Origin: Nocardioides cavernae
GTDB taxonomy: Bacteria > Actinomycetota > Actinomycetes > Propionibacteriales > Nocardioidaceae
Assembly (NCBI RefSeq): GCF_013410035.1
Contig: NZ_JACCBW010000001.1
Coordinates: forward strand, 1,488,001 to 1,552,000
Reading direction: 5' to 3'
DNA length: 64,000 bases
The translations under genes and the position numbers were made by a program. Under the pieces are notes generated by a model. That model had not been told where the DNA came from, did no database searches, and saw only the letters and a program-made list of their open reading frames with translations. Positions within the stretch are counted from its first letter, which is position 1, and the number at the start of each line of letters is the position of its first letter. Positions 53,380 to 62,085 of the stretch are shown in pieces.

Positions 53380-53920
53380 CCTAGGAACTCCCCGGACGTC
53401 GGCGCTCGCGCGGGTTCGCATACTGACCGTTCGCCGCCCCGTCCATGGTCCTTTCGGACCACCTGTGAATGGCGGTGTGGATGAGGCGCCCGTGGCACTC
53501 GTCACCACCTCGTGTCGACACAGCAACCGGCGACCTCCAGATGACGGACAGGTGAACGACCACAGCGGCGAAGAGATTTTCGTCCACAGTGTGTGGACCG
53601 CATCTGTGCAGGTCAGCGGCCATGTCGACGACGGACGGGGACTACTCTCCACAGCTCGGTCCACCGTGTGTGCACGACGCGGCGCGTGTCGTCCACGACG
53701 ATGCCCACCTTCTCCACAGGGCCTGTGGACAACTGGTGCTCGCTGGCTTCCGCAGGCCGCCGGGTAGCACGTACGGTCTCGCGCGGACGTGGTTCCACCA
53801 CGGCACCCGCCCGCGGTCGGCGGCGGGCGTTGTCGGTGGTCGTCCCTACCGTCGGACGCGGTGGGTCGAGGCACGGGTCGAGGCTCGCCGGACGGGCGGC
53901 AGAGAGTGAGGGGAGCTTCG
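53380..53920. promoter_or_regulatory. DnaA-box cluster in the MATE–dnaB intergenic region
   Basis: 541 bases without a gene. Boxes: TCGTCCACA 53580–53588 and TTCTCCACA 53710–53718 (one mismatch each), TGTGGACAA 53724–53732 (exact), plus weaker CTCTCCACA 53645–53653 and TGTGGACCG 53592–53600. Two 13-base strings are shared exactly with oriC: GTGCAGGTCAGCG (53606 and 6523) and CTGTGGACAACTG (53723 and 6504). It includes the dnaB promoter. An AT-richer patch (AGAGATTTT) precedes the first box. Confidence 0.7.
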
Positions 53921-55324
53921 GTGAGCGTCGCTTTCGAGGGGGACACCGACGAGGCCTGGGGCGACGGACCCGCCGCCTACGAGCCCGGTCACTCGCCACG
54001 CTCCGCCGGCGACCGGACCCCGCCCCAGGACAACGCGGCCGAGCAGAGCGTGCTCGGCTCGATGCTGCTGTCGAAGGACGCCATCGCCGACGTCGTCGAC
54101 GTGATCAAGGGCGTCGACTACTACAGGCCGGCCCACGAGGTCATCCACGACGCGATCATCGACCTCTACGGCCGCGGCGAGCCCGCGGACCCGATCACCG
54201 TGGCAGCCGAGCTCACCAAGCGCGGCGAGCTAGAGCGCATCGGTGGCGCCCCCTACCTCCACACCCTGTCGGCCAACGTGCCGATCGCGGCCAACGCGGG
54301 CTACTACGCCGAGATCGTGCGCGACAAGGCCATCCTGCGCCGACTGGTCGAGGCCGGCACCCGCATCGCCGCCCTCGGCTACGCCGGCGAGGGCGAGATC
54401 GACGACGTCGTCGACAACGCGCAGGCCGAGGTCTACAAGGTCACCGACCGTCGGGCGAGCGTCGACTACGCCCCGCTGAGCGACATCATGAGCGGCGTCC
54501 TCGACGAGATCGAGGCGATCGGCAACCGCGAGGCCGGCCTCTACGGCGTGCCGACCGGCTTCGCCGACCTCGACGACCTCACCAACGGCCTGCACTCCGG
54601 CCAGATGATCATCGTCGCGGCGCGACCCGCGATGGGGAAGTCGACGCTCGCGCTCGACTTCTGCCGTGCGGCGTCGATCCACAACAACCTCACGAGCGTG
54701 TTCTTCAGCCTCGAGATGACGCGCTCGGAGATCATGATGCGCCTGCTGTCGGCCGAGGCGAAGGTGCCGCTCAACCACATCCGCAACGGCACGATGCGCG
54801 ACGACGACTGGGAGAAGCTCGCCCGCAAGATGGGCCAGGTCTCCGGCGCGCCGATGTTCATCGACGACAGCCCCAACATGACGATGATGGAGATCCGGGC
54901 CAAGGCACGCCGCCTCAAGCAGCGCCACGACCTCAAGCTCATCGTCATCGACTACATGCAGCTGATGAGCTCGGGCAAGAAGGTCGAGTCGCGTCAGCTC
55001 GAGGTCTCGGAGTTCTCCCGCAACATCAAGCTCCTCGCCAAGGAGCTGGAGTGCCCGATCATCGCGCTCTCCCAGCTCAACCGTGGTCCCGAGCAGCGCG
55101 GCGACAAGCGCCCGATGATGAGCGACCTGCGTGAGTCCGGCTCCCTCGAGCAGGACGCCGACATGGTGATCCTGCTCCACCGAGACGACGTCTACGAGAA
55201 GGAGTCGACCCGCCCCGGCGAGGCCGACCTGATCGTGGCCAAGCACCGCAACGGCCCGACCCGCGACCTCACCGTGGCGTTCCAGGGCCACTACTCCCGC
55301 TTCGTCGACATGGCCCAGGGCTGA
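53921..55324 (+). CDS. dnaB: Replicative DNA helicase DnaB
   Basis: 467-residue hexameric helicase. The N-terminal domain has DNAAEQSVLGSMLLSKDAIA; the RecA-like motor has Walker A AARPAMGKSTLALDFCRAA, LKLIVIDYMQLMSS for Walker B, and SQLNRGPEQRGDKRPMMSDL. There is no intein in the Walker A or SQLNR sites, where actinobacterial dnaB genes often carry one. The GTG at 53921 has GAGGGGAG upstream; an earlier in-frame ATG adds an Arg/Gly-rich sequence that is not conserved. A DnaA-box cluster precedes it. Confidence 0.96.
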   Translation: MSVAFEGDTDEAWGDGPAAYEPGHSPRSAGDRTPPQDNAAEQSVLGSMLLSKDAIADVVDVIKGVDYYRPAHEVIHDAIIDLYGRGEPADPITVAAELTKRGELERIGGAPYLHTLSANVPIAANAGYYAEIVRDKAILRRLVEAGTRIAALGYAGEGEIDDVVDNAQAEVYKVTDRRASVDYAPLSDIMSGVLDEIEAIGNREAGLYGVPTGFADLDDLTNGLHSGQMIIVAARPAMGKSTLALDFCRAASIHNNLTSVFFSLEMTRSEIMMRLLSAEAKVPLNHIRNGTMRDDDWEKLARKMGQVSGAPMFIDDSPNMTMMEIRAKARRLKQRHDLKLIVIDYMQLMSSGKKVESRQLEVSEFSRNIKLLAKELECPIIALSQLNRGPEQRGDKRPMMSDLRESGSLEQDADMVILLHRDDVYEKESTRPGEADLIVAKHRNGPTRDLTVAFQGHYSRFVDMAQG

Positions 55325-55387
55325 CGCCGGCGCATGCCCTCGGGTGCCGCGGGTACGGATCGGCAGCCGACGAGGAGGAGGGCTGCC

Positions 55388-55573
55388 ATGGCCGAGGAAG
55401 ACATCCGCAAGCTCCGCGGGAGCGACGAGCACCGTGACCGCCCGACGATGAACCAGCCGTTCAACGCCGAGAAGCGCCCGGTGTGGAAGCCGCTGATCTA
55501 CCTCGTGCTGCTGATCGCCGCACTGGTCCTGATCTACCTGTTCGGGCTCGCCGTGCTCGTGCCCTCCGACTGA
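55388..55573 (+). CDS. Small single-pass membrane protein
   Basis: 61 residues: a charged cytoplasmic N terminus (AEEDIRKLRGSDEHRDRP) and one membrane helix (KPLIYLVLLIAALVLIYLFG, about 34–53) ending near the C terminus. ATG at 55388 has GAGGAGG 7 bases upstream, so expression is plausible. Unknown function; it lies 63 bases after dnaB and may be co-transcribed. Confidence 0.75.
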   Translation: MAEEDIRKLRGSDEHRDRPTMNQPFNAEKRPVWKPLIYLVLLIAALVLIYLFGLAVLVPSD

Positions 55574-55673
55574 GGAGCGCCCTCCCTCCCGTCGTCCGCT
55601 CCCGGGCGTGATGAGTTCTCGCCCGCGCCGCCGTCATAGGTGTGACAGGACACCACGGACGGAAGGATGAGCG

Positions 55674-56681
55674 ATGACGGTCGACCTACGGCGGGAGGTT
55701 CGCGTGGCGGAGCAGGTGCACCTCGACGACCTCGACGAGGCGACGTTCGCCGCGATGGCGGACGTGCACCGGCGCGAGCTCCACGTGCACTGCTACCGGA
55801 TGCTCGGGTCGTTCCAGGACGCCGAGGACGCCGTGCAGGAGACGATGCTGCGTGCGTGGCGTCGGCGCGAGACCTTCGAGGGCCGCTCGACGCTGCGGGC
55901 GTGGCTCTACCGGATCGCGACCAACGCGTGCCTGGACCTGCTGGCCAGGCTCCGGCCCAAGCCGGCGACCGGCGGGGACGTCAGGTGGCTGCAGCCCTAC
56001 CCGGACCACCTCCTCGACGAGCTCCCCGCCCCGGCCGACGACGACCCCGAGGCGCAGGCCCTGGCCCGCGAGACGATCGAGCTGGCGTACCTCGTCGCCG
56101 TGCAGCACCTGGCGCCGCGCCCGCGGGCGGTGCTGGTGCTGCGTGACGTCCTGGGATGGCCGGCCAAGGAGGTCGCCGACCTCCTCGGCGACTCGGTGAA
56201 CTCGGTCAACAGCGCGCTCCAGCGCGCACGTGCCGGCATGCGCGCGCACCTGCCCGCCGAGCGGCAGGACTGGACGGGGGAGGAGGGCGACCCCGCCACG
56301 CTCGACCTCGTGCGCCGCTTCACCGAGGCCAGCGTCGCCACCGACGTCGATGCGATCGCGACCATGATGCGCGACGACGTGCGGTTCGCGATGCCGCCCT
56401 CGCACGGCCTGACCGTGGGCCGCGAGGCCGTGCTGGCCGCGTGGGTCGCCGACGGCTACCCGGCCATGACCGGTCTGCGCGCGGTGCCCACCACCGTCAA
56501 CCGGCAGCCGGCCGCGGCCTACTACCTGTGGCGGGAGGCAGAGCAGGCCTTCCTGCCGCTGACGCTGGACGTGCTGCGCATCTCCGCTGGCACGGTCACC
56601 GAGATCACGATCTTCCACGGCGACCGCTTCCCCTCCCTCGGGCTGCCCGAGCGACTGGGGCCGGACCAGGACGGCGGGTGA
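55674..56681 (+). CDS. ECF sigma factor with C-terminal SnoaL-like domain (SigG-like)
   Basis: 335-residue extracytoplasmic-function sigma factor. Region 2: ELHVHCYRMLGSFQDAEDAV and STLRAWLYRIATNACLDLL; the WLQPYPDHLLDEL linker is typical of the SigG-like group; region 4: LAPRPRAVLVLRDVLGWPA and LGDSVNSVNSALQRARAGM. A SnoaL-like domain follows (about 215–335, FTEASVATDVDAIATMMRDD), which in related families tunes sigma activity in place of an anti-sigma factor. No anti-sigma gene adjoins it. ATG at 55674 follows GGAAGGATG. Confidence 0.9.
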   Translation: MTVDLRREVRVAEQVHLDDLDEATFAAMADVHRRELHVHCYRMLGSFQDAEDAVQETMLRAWRRRETFEGRSTLRAWLYRIATNACLDLLARLRPKPATGGDVRWLQPYPDHLLDELPAPADDDPEAQALARETIELAYLVAVQHLAPRPRAVLVLRDVLGWPAKEVADLLGDSVNSVNSALQRARAGMRAHLPAERQDWTGEEGDPATLDLVRRFTEASVATDVDAIATMMRDDVRFAMPPSHGLTVGREAVLAAWVADGYPAMTGLRAVPTTVNRQPAAAYYLWREAEQAFLPLTLDVLRISAGTVTEITIFHGDRFPSLGLPERLGPDQDGG

Positions 56682-56841
56682 GTTCTCGGGAAGGGTTCGC
56701 GTACGTGAACCGGGGCTGCGTGCCCGGACGTCGACCGCGCTCAATCCGTATTCTGGAACATGGTTCGACATGGTGAACTGAGCGGAGTAGCGTCCGTGGC
56801 TGCTGTGGCATGCGTCACAGCCCTGCCCGGAGGAGATCACC

Positions 56842-59262
56842 GTGTCCCTGCCCCTCACCCACCGCCTCCGTCGTCTCGCGACGGCTGTCACCGCACTGGC
56901 CGTCGCCGGCGTCGGCGCGCTCGCAGCGGTCCCCGCCCCGGCGGGTGCCGCCGTGGGCGACGAGCAGGTCGCGTGGCTCGAGGTCGAGGACGGTGCGATC
57001 TCCGGCGGCCCCGCCCTCAACTCCGGCGACCACGGCAACTTCTCCGGCACCGGCTCCTACACCTTCCGCGAGACCGGCATGACGTCGGCGATGACGTTCC
57101 AGGCGCCGGCTGCCGGGACGTACCCGGTCTGGATCCGGTACGCCGCCGGGCCGCTGTCGGCTGAGGAGAACGTCACGCGCGCGATGGGCCTGCTGACCAA
57201 CGGCGGCTCGCGGCAGAGCGTGAGCTACCCGCTCACCGGCAGCTGGGAGTCGTGGGCGTGGGCGCCTGCGACCGTCACGCTCCAGCAGGGGACCAACACC
57301 CTGACCGTCCAGTGCGACCGCGCCGTCGAGATGTGCCGGCTGAACTTCGACGCGATCCAGGTCGGCGGCACCGCCCCCGACACGTGCGCACCGACCCCCG
57401 TCGCCCCCGGTGCGACGCGCCTCTTCGACGGGACCTTCGCGTCGTTCGACCAGTGGCGCAAGGCCGGGGCCGGCGGGTTCGGCCACCAGACCGACTGCAC
57501 CATCCGCGGTTTCCGCGGTCGCGGTGCCACCTGGACGACCGCGGAGCAGACGGGGCCCTACACCCTCGGCGTCGACTGGAGGCGCGCGGACGCCAAGGCG
57601 GCCTCGAGCGTCTACGTCGCCTCCTCGACCAACACCTCGGCCGACCCCACCGGGGGCTACCAGGTGCGCATCGGTGCGAGTGACACCGGCGCCATCACCT
57701 ACGGCGGCACGACCCAGCCCGCCGACGCAACGGCCGTCGCCGCGGCGGTCGACCCCGTCGGCTCGTGGAACCACTTCGACGTCCAGCTCACCCCCAGGCG
57801 GATCCGCGTCCTGCTCAACGGCGTGGCGGTCAACGTGGTCGACCGCACCGCCGCGACCGCCGGCCACATCGGCCTCGAGAACCGCGCCGTCACCGCCGAC
57901 GTCACCGACCAGGTCAGCTTCCGCGACATCCAGGTCACCCCGACGGTGGTCCTGGGGGAGCTCGCGGGCCCGGCCAGGCGCGCGACCGGCGCCGGCGGCG
58001 GTCAGGGGGCGGAGTCGACCCTGGCCCACCTCGTCGCCGACTCGCAGCGCTGGGCCACGCGCGGTGCGGCGGGCGGCACGGCGAGGATCGCCCTGGTCAG
58101 CCCGACCTCTTTGCAGGCGGACCTCGTCCCGAGCGGCGGCGACGTGACGTACGCCCAGGCCGCCGCCGCGGTCGCGGACGAGCCGCTGGTCAACCGCCGG
58201 CTCACCGGGGCCCAGCTGAAGGCGGTCCTCGAGCAGCAGTGGCAGCGCACCGCGGACGACGCCGTGGCCACGCCCGCCTTTCGCCGGCTGGGCGCCTCCA
58301 CCGGGTTCACCTGGACCGAGGACGCCACCCGGCCCGAGGGCGACCGGGTCACCGGCATGTGGCTCGACGGCGTCGCGATCCTCCCCACCGGTACCTACTC
58401 GGTGACCGCCAGCCGCTCGCTCGCCGATGGTGGCGACAACTTCCGCGCCTTCGACGTCGGAGTCGAGCGGCTGCCCGACGCGAGCACGCGGTCCGCGTTC
58501 GCGGCGTACCTCGCCGACGTCTCCGCCGGCGGCGCCGTCGCGCTGCCCGCCACGCAGCGTGCGGTCGACGTGCACGTCCCGGGCGGTACGACCACCTACC
58601 CGGCCGGCACGACGTACGCCGTCGACCTCCGCTCGTGGTCGTACTCCCACCCCACCGACCCGGTGGACACCGTCGTCGACGTGAGCATCGGCGGCCGCCC
58701 CGCAGGATCCTTCGCCGTCACCGAGTCGGGCGACGACGACGACCCGTACGACCAGCGCGGCGCTGTCGCCGTGCGCGCCGTCGTGCCAGTGGGCCTCCCC
58801 ACCGCCCCCACGACCGTCACGATCGTCGGCCGGACGACCGGCACCACGGTCCGACTGCCGATCGACGTCGTCGCGGCCCCCACGACGCCCACCCCGGACC
58901 CCACCCCGGATCCCACCCCGGCACCCACGCCGACCCCCGTACCCGTCGTCGCCCCGTCGCCGTCGGCGCTCAAGGCGACGGCGCGGATCGGCGTGAAGGT
59001 CAGGCCCGGCCGGATCGTGGCCCGGCGCACCCGGGCCACCCTCGTCGTCACCGTCCGCTCCAGCGGCGCGACGCCCACCGGTACGGTGACGGCGCAGGTC
59101 GGACGGAGGACGGTGCAGGGGACCGTGCGTCGCGGGAAGGCGGTGCTCACCCTGCCGAAGCTGCCGCGGCCGCGCGCGACCCGCGTCACGGTGACCTACT
59201 CCGGGGACGCCGGCACCCTCTCGACCTCGCGGACCCTGCAGGTCAGGGCCGTCGCCCCCTGA
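56842..59262 (+). CDS. Secreted multidomain protein: CBM, DUF1080-like and isolated 5'-nucleotidase C-terminal domain
   Basis: 806-residue exported protein. Signal peptide (1–~37); CBM6/35-like carbohydrate-binding domain (about 42–170, WLEVEDGAISGGPALNSGDH); 3-keto-disaccharide hydrolase/DUF1080-like lectin fold (about 185–365, FDQWRKAGAGGFGHQTDC, HIGLENRAVTADVTDQVSFR); then a domain matching the C-terminal substrate domain of 5'-nucleotidases (about 368–545, ESTLAHLVADSQRWATRG, LTGAQLKAVLEQQW). The metallophosphatase catalytic domain is missing. A Pro/Thr linker and an Ig-like domain end it. GTG at 56842 has GGAGGAG. Confidence 0.82.
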   Translation: MSLPLTHRLRRLATAVTALAVAGVGALAAVPAPAGAAVGDEQVAWLEVEDGAISGGPALNSGDHGNFSGTGSYTFRETGMTSAMTFQAPAAGTYPVWIRYAAGPLSAEENVTRAMGLLTNGGSRQSVSYPLTGSWESWAWAPATVTLQQGTNTLTVQCDRAVEMCRLNFDAIQVGGTAPDTCAPTPVAPGATRLFDGTFASFDQWRKAGAGGFGHQTDCTIRGFRGRGATWTTAEQTGPYTLGVDWRRADAKAASSVYVASSTNTSADPTGGYQVRIGASDTGAITYGGTTQPADATAVAAAVDPVGSWNHFDVQLTPRRIRVLLNGVAVNVVDRTAATAGHIGLENRAVTADVTDQVSFRDIQVTPTVVLGELAGPARRATGAGGGQGAESTLAHLVADSQRWATRGAAGGTARIALVSPTSLQADLVPSGGDVTYAQAAAAVADEPLVNRRLTGAQLKAVLEQQWQRTADDAVATPAFRRLGASTGFTWTEDATRPEGDRVTGMWLDGVAILPTGTYSVTASRSLADGGDNFRAFDVGVERLPDASTRSAFAAYLADVSAGGAVALPATQRAVDVHVPGGTTTYPAGTTYAVDLRSWSYSHPTDPVDTVVDVSIGGRPAGSFAVTESGDDDDPYDQRGAVAVRAVVPVGLPTAPTTVTIVGRTTGTTVRLPIDVVAAPTTPTPDPTPDPTPAPTPTPVPVVAPSPSALKATARIGVKVRPGRIVARRTRATLVVTVRSSGATPTGTVTAQVGRRTVQGTVRRGKAVLTLPKLPRPRATRVTVTYSGDAGTLSTSRTLQVRAVAP

Positions 59263-59266
59263 CCGC

Positions 59267-59292
59267 CACGCACCTCACCTACGAGGTGCGTG
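59267..59292. terminator. Hairpin after the CBM protein gene
   Basis: CACGCACCTC pairs perfectly with GAGGTGCGTG around ACCTAC, 4 bases after the stop. It can serve both this gene and the convergent DUF1540 gene. Confidence 0.8.
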
Positions 59293-59307
59293 AGCGGTCC
59301 CGGGCAC

Positions 59308-59598
59308 TCAGGCCGGCGCGAACGTCAGGCAGTCGGCACGGTCCGCGCCGGCGCCCACCTCGACGCCGGAGGCCGTGCACTCCAGGTGGTCATTGTGGGT
59401 GCAGTCGGACCGGTGGCACGCGCCCACGCGGCCGCTGGCGTCGACGCCGCCCTTGTCGCTGGCGTCGACGTAGGTCCCGCACGCCGCACCCGCGGCGTCC
59501 GTGACCGTGATGGCACCGGCGTGGCAGTCGTGGTCGTGGTTGTACGAGCAGCCGTCGACGCTGCACGAGCTGATGATCGGCAGGTTCATGGTGGTCAT
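59308..59598 (-). CDS. DUF1540 domain protein
   Basis: 96-residue Cys/His-rich small protein. Two DUF1540 units are visible, SSCSVDGCSYNHDHDCHAGA and GACHRSDCTHNDHLECTASG, each with a C-x4-C-x7–8-C pattern and nearby His, fitting a small metal-binding (probably zinc) module. Function unknown. Start ATG at 59598; a second ATG three codons on is possible. Convergent with the CBM gene. Confidence 0.85.
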   Translation of the reverse strand: MTTMNLPIISSCSVDGCSYNHDHDCHAGAITVTDAAGAACGTYVDASDKGGVDASGRVGACHRSDCTHNDHLECTASGVEVGAGADRADCLTFAPA

Positions 59599-59700
59599 GC
59601 ACCGACCATGCGCCCGCGCCGGGCGTACGTCCAGACAGGACAGGTTTCCCTCACCGGTGGTTCCGCCCCCCGTCGCCCGTCGAACGACGGACCCGAGGTG

Positions 59701-60021
59701 TCAGCTGCAGGACCCGCCTGCGTCGCCGCCGGATCCGCCACCGGGCAGGCCGACGGCGGCCCCGACCCCGGTCCACCCGGCGTCGTGCCCGGCACGTCGG
59801 CGCACGTCCGGGTTGCCCGGCACGAGAATCGCGTCGAGGAACGCACCCAGCACGACAATCGCCACGAACCACGTGGCCACCGTCGCGACGACGCCCGGCC
59901 GGTCACCACCGTTGAGCACGACGACCAGGACTGCGGCGACCAGCACCGCAGACGCCACCGCGGCGAAGGTGACCCACGATGCTCGGGCGTGCGGGGCGAG
60001 GCGCCGCGTCAGGTTGCGCAT
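59701..60021 (-). CDS. Small two-helix membrane protein
   Basis: 106 residues with two hydrophobic helices (about 16–38, WVTFAAVASAVLVAAVLVVV, and 46–66, VVATVATWFVAIVVLGAFLD) and a Gly/Ser/Asp-rich C-terminal tail ending in GGSCS. ATG at 60021. No family is recognised. A longer upstream extension of the frame lacks membrane features and is rejected. Confidence 0.65.
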   Translation of the reverse strand: MRNLTRRLAPHARASWVTFAAVASAVLVAAVLVVVLNGGDRPGVVATVATWFVAIVVLGAFLDAILVPGNPDVRRRAGHDAGWTGVGAAVGLPGGGSGGDAGGSCS

Positions 60022-60163
60022 GGGCCCAGTGTGCGACGGCACGGCCGTGACCGCCAGAGTCTGGCGACGGCACGTGCGGCCACCAGCGGGGTCGGAGCTC
60101 CTTCTGTGCACGGACGCGCCTGTGGCCCCGCCCTCGTGGTGACTGGCGGGGTGTGGGGCGTGG

Positions 60164-61550
60164 TCATCGTCGGCGGGGTCGCGGGATGTCGGGCGGTGGT
60201 CCGGTGTCGATCGCTCGGGTGCCGGTGGGGTCGCGTCGGAAGCGGTGGCCGTGGGGGCTGGTCCAGTCGTACGTCCCGGGTGCGGTGGTCTTGTAGCGCC
60301 AGGAGCTGTGGGTCTTGAGCCTGTGGTGGGTGCGGCACAGGGGTGCGAGGTTCGACGTGGAGGTGGGTCCGCCCGCCTCGAACGGGACGACATGGTCGAG
60401 GTCGCAGGCTCGTGCCGGGCGGGTGCACCAGGGGAACACGCAGGTGCGGTCGCGGAGGATCACGGCCTCGCGGATGCGGGTGGTGGGTTCGTAGGCCGGG
60501 GAGGACAGCTCGGCGTTCAGGTCGATCACCGGTCGGATGGTGACCCTGGTGTGGGTGTCGGTGCACCAGTCCTCGACCTGGTCGAGCAGGACCAGGCGCT
60601 GGCCTTCCTCGAGGCGACCGGTGGCGTCCAGCAGGGAGTCGCTCGCGTTGAAGTGGGCGTGGAGGACGACCTCGCGGGCATGCGGGAGGTCGGGTCTCGA
60701 TACGCCCGCTCGTTCCTCGCGGGCTACTCGACCACCTTCGTTGGTGGCGAGGTCGAGGGCGGTCTGCGTGCGCGCGAGATCACCGAGGGCGGCGGAGCGG
60801 CGGACGTCGAGAGACGCATCCGAGCCCAATGCCTTCATCGTTGCGGCGCCATGGGCCAGTGCGCGGTCGAGGTCGAGGGCGTCGGCGATGTCGAGCTCGG
60901 CCTCGAACCTCATCGTCCCGGCGTAGTGCACGTCCTCGGAGTGAAGGGTGGCGTGGCGGGGGTCGACGTGCTGCCACCCGTCCTCCGGATCAGCAGACGG
61001 GTCCGCGTCGGCGAGGTCGTACCGCTGGATCGCTTCCGCAACGAGCCTGTCCAGCTGCGCGGGCCCGACGCGTCCCGCGACCGCGGCGACCTGCGCGTCG
61101 ACGAAGGCTGCCGCCTCGACGGTCAATGCGGGTGAGGAGTGGATCGTCGTCTCGGCTACCGACCGGGCCCGCCACGCGGGCACCGGACTGGAGTCCGGCA
61201 TGGAGTCGCGGGAGTCGGTGGCGCAGCTCCAGGGCGTGCCCGACGAGCCGCTTCGCCGCGGTCGTCGAGATCCCCAGCACCGCACCGAGCTCAGCGATGC
61301 AGAACTCCGCCACCAGGGGCGTACCGGGTCCTGCGATGGGTTCCTCGTGTTCGCAGCCGGGGACGGTGAACGAGGCGGCGGAGTGGATCGACTCCGGCCG
61401 GTGGAGGTCCGCCCACCGCGCGGCGAGATCGAGCTGACGGGCAGCGGCAGCGTTCTCGGTGTCGCGGGCGGTGCGGATCGCGGCGAGCAGGCCGGCGGCG
61501 GAGAGGTCGTCGTCGACCTCCGCGGCGGCCTGCTCGAGCGTCTCGATCAT
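60164..61550 (-). pseudogene. DUF222/HNH endonuclease (13E12-type), frameshifted
   Basis: The gene is split between two frames. The 5' part (from ATG 61550, MIETLEQAAAEVDDDLSAAG) runs to GHALELRHRLPRLHAGLQSG, and the rest continues in another frame from VPAWRARSVAETTIHSSPAL to the end. The switch is near 61185, where one or four bases appear lost. The C-terminal HNH motif is intact (RDRTCVFPWCTRPARACDLD, HVVPFEAGGPTSTSNLAPLC). A 44-base palindromic repeat (60693–60736) inserts REERAGVSRP-type residues mid-gene. The family is multicopy in Nocardioides and Mycobacterium. A sequencing error cannot be excluded. Confidence 0.85.
60693..60736 (+). repeat. Palindromic hairpin repeat inside the DUF222/HNH gene
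   Basis: Begins GGTCTCGATACG, stem GCCCGC/GCGGGC (60704–60709 with 60719–60724), loop TCGTTCCTC (60710–60718), ends CTACTCGACCACC. The loop is identical to that of units 1 and 2 at 4966–5057 (complement GAGGAACGA). A second small stem, CCACC/GGTGG, follows at about 60733–60747. The reading frame is preserved across it. Confidence 0.85.
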
Positions 61551-61557
61551 GTGTTCG

Positions 61558-61563
61558 ATTATA
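61558..61563 (-). promoter_or_regulatory. -10 element of leaderless DUF222/HNH gene
   Basis: TATAAT on the minus strand, a full consensus -10, 7 bases before the ATG at 61550. With normal spacing the transcript would begin at or next to the ATG. Confidence 0.65.
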
Positions 61564-61698
61564 GCACCAGCCGCCGATAGCAGCTTTGAGAGCAATGCGG
61601 GCCCGGCTGTCAGCACCGTCGACGGGGTGAGGCGCCCTGGCCCGCTCCCCGCCTAGCGTGGATGGCCTGAGGACCGAGGGACGACCGAGGAGGAGCCC

Positions 61699-62010
61699 GT
61701 GCCGCACCGACCCCCGAAGGACGTGCAGGAGGCGGCCCAGAGGGCCGAGCGCTGGATCGAGGACGGGAAGGCGGGCAAGGGGTTCACCGACACCGGTCGG
61801 CGACGCGCCTCGCAGCTGGCCGCCGGCGAGGAGGTCAGCGACGAGGTCGTGAAGAAGATGCAGGCCTACTTCGCCCGCCACAGCGTCGACAAGGACGCGG
61901 AGGGCTTCACGCAGGGGGGCGAGGGGTTCCCGTCGCCCGGCCGCGTGGCCTGGGACGCCTGGGGCGGTGACGCCGGGGAGCGCTGGGTGGGCACCATCGA
62001 CCTGGACTGA
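61699..62010 (+). CDS. Conserved small hypothetical protein
   Basis: 103-residue hydrophilic protein. Helical first part (EAAQRAERWIEDGKAGKGFT, ASQLAAGEEVSDEVVKKMQA) and a conserved-looking end (GFPSPGRVAWDAWGGDAGER). I recall similar AAQRxxxWIxxGxAGxGFTDxGRxRA…FPSPGRVAWDAWGGDAG stretches in phage head-related proteins, but this copy stands alone and I assign no function. GTG at 61699 has GAGGAGGAG upstream. Confidence 0.75.
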   Translation: MPHRPPKDVQEAAQRAERWIEDGKAGKGFTDTGRRRASQLAAGEEVSDEVVKKMQAYFARHSVDKDAEGFTQGGEGFPSPGRVAWDAWGGDAGERWVGTIDLD

Positions 62011-62085
62011 GATCCGGGGGCGTGGCCCCGTCCGCCCTTGGGGTGTGTTCACCCTTTCTGGGGGGTGCCTACGCTCGCTAGCGTC

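Noticed and set aside
53921..55324. Possible intein in dnaB
   Set aside because: The frame is continuous at normal helicase length, with no inserted block at the Walker A or SQLNR sites.
56694..56711. Palindrome GGTTCGCGTACGTGAACC as a possible further parS site
   Set aside because: It differs from GTTTCACGTGAAAC at the core (GTAC instead of ACGT centre) and is imperfect; more likely an operator or chance.
60009..60566. 185-codon minus-strand frame rich in His and Pro
   Set aside because: It is a shadow of the HNH domain region and of the adjoining intergenic DNA.
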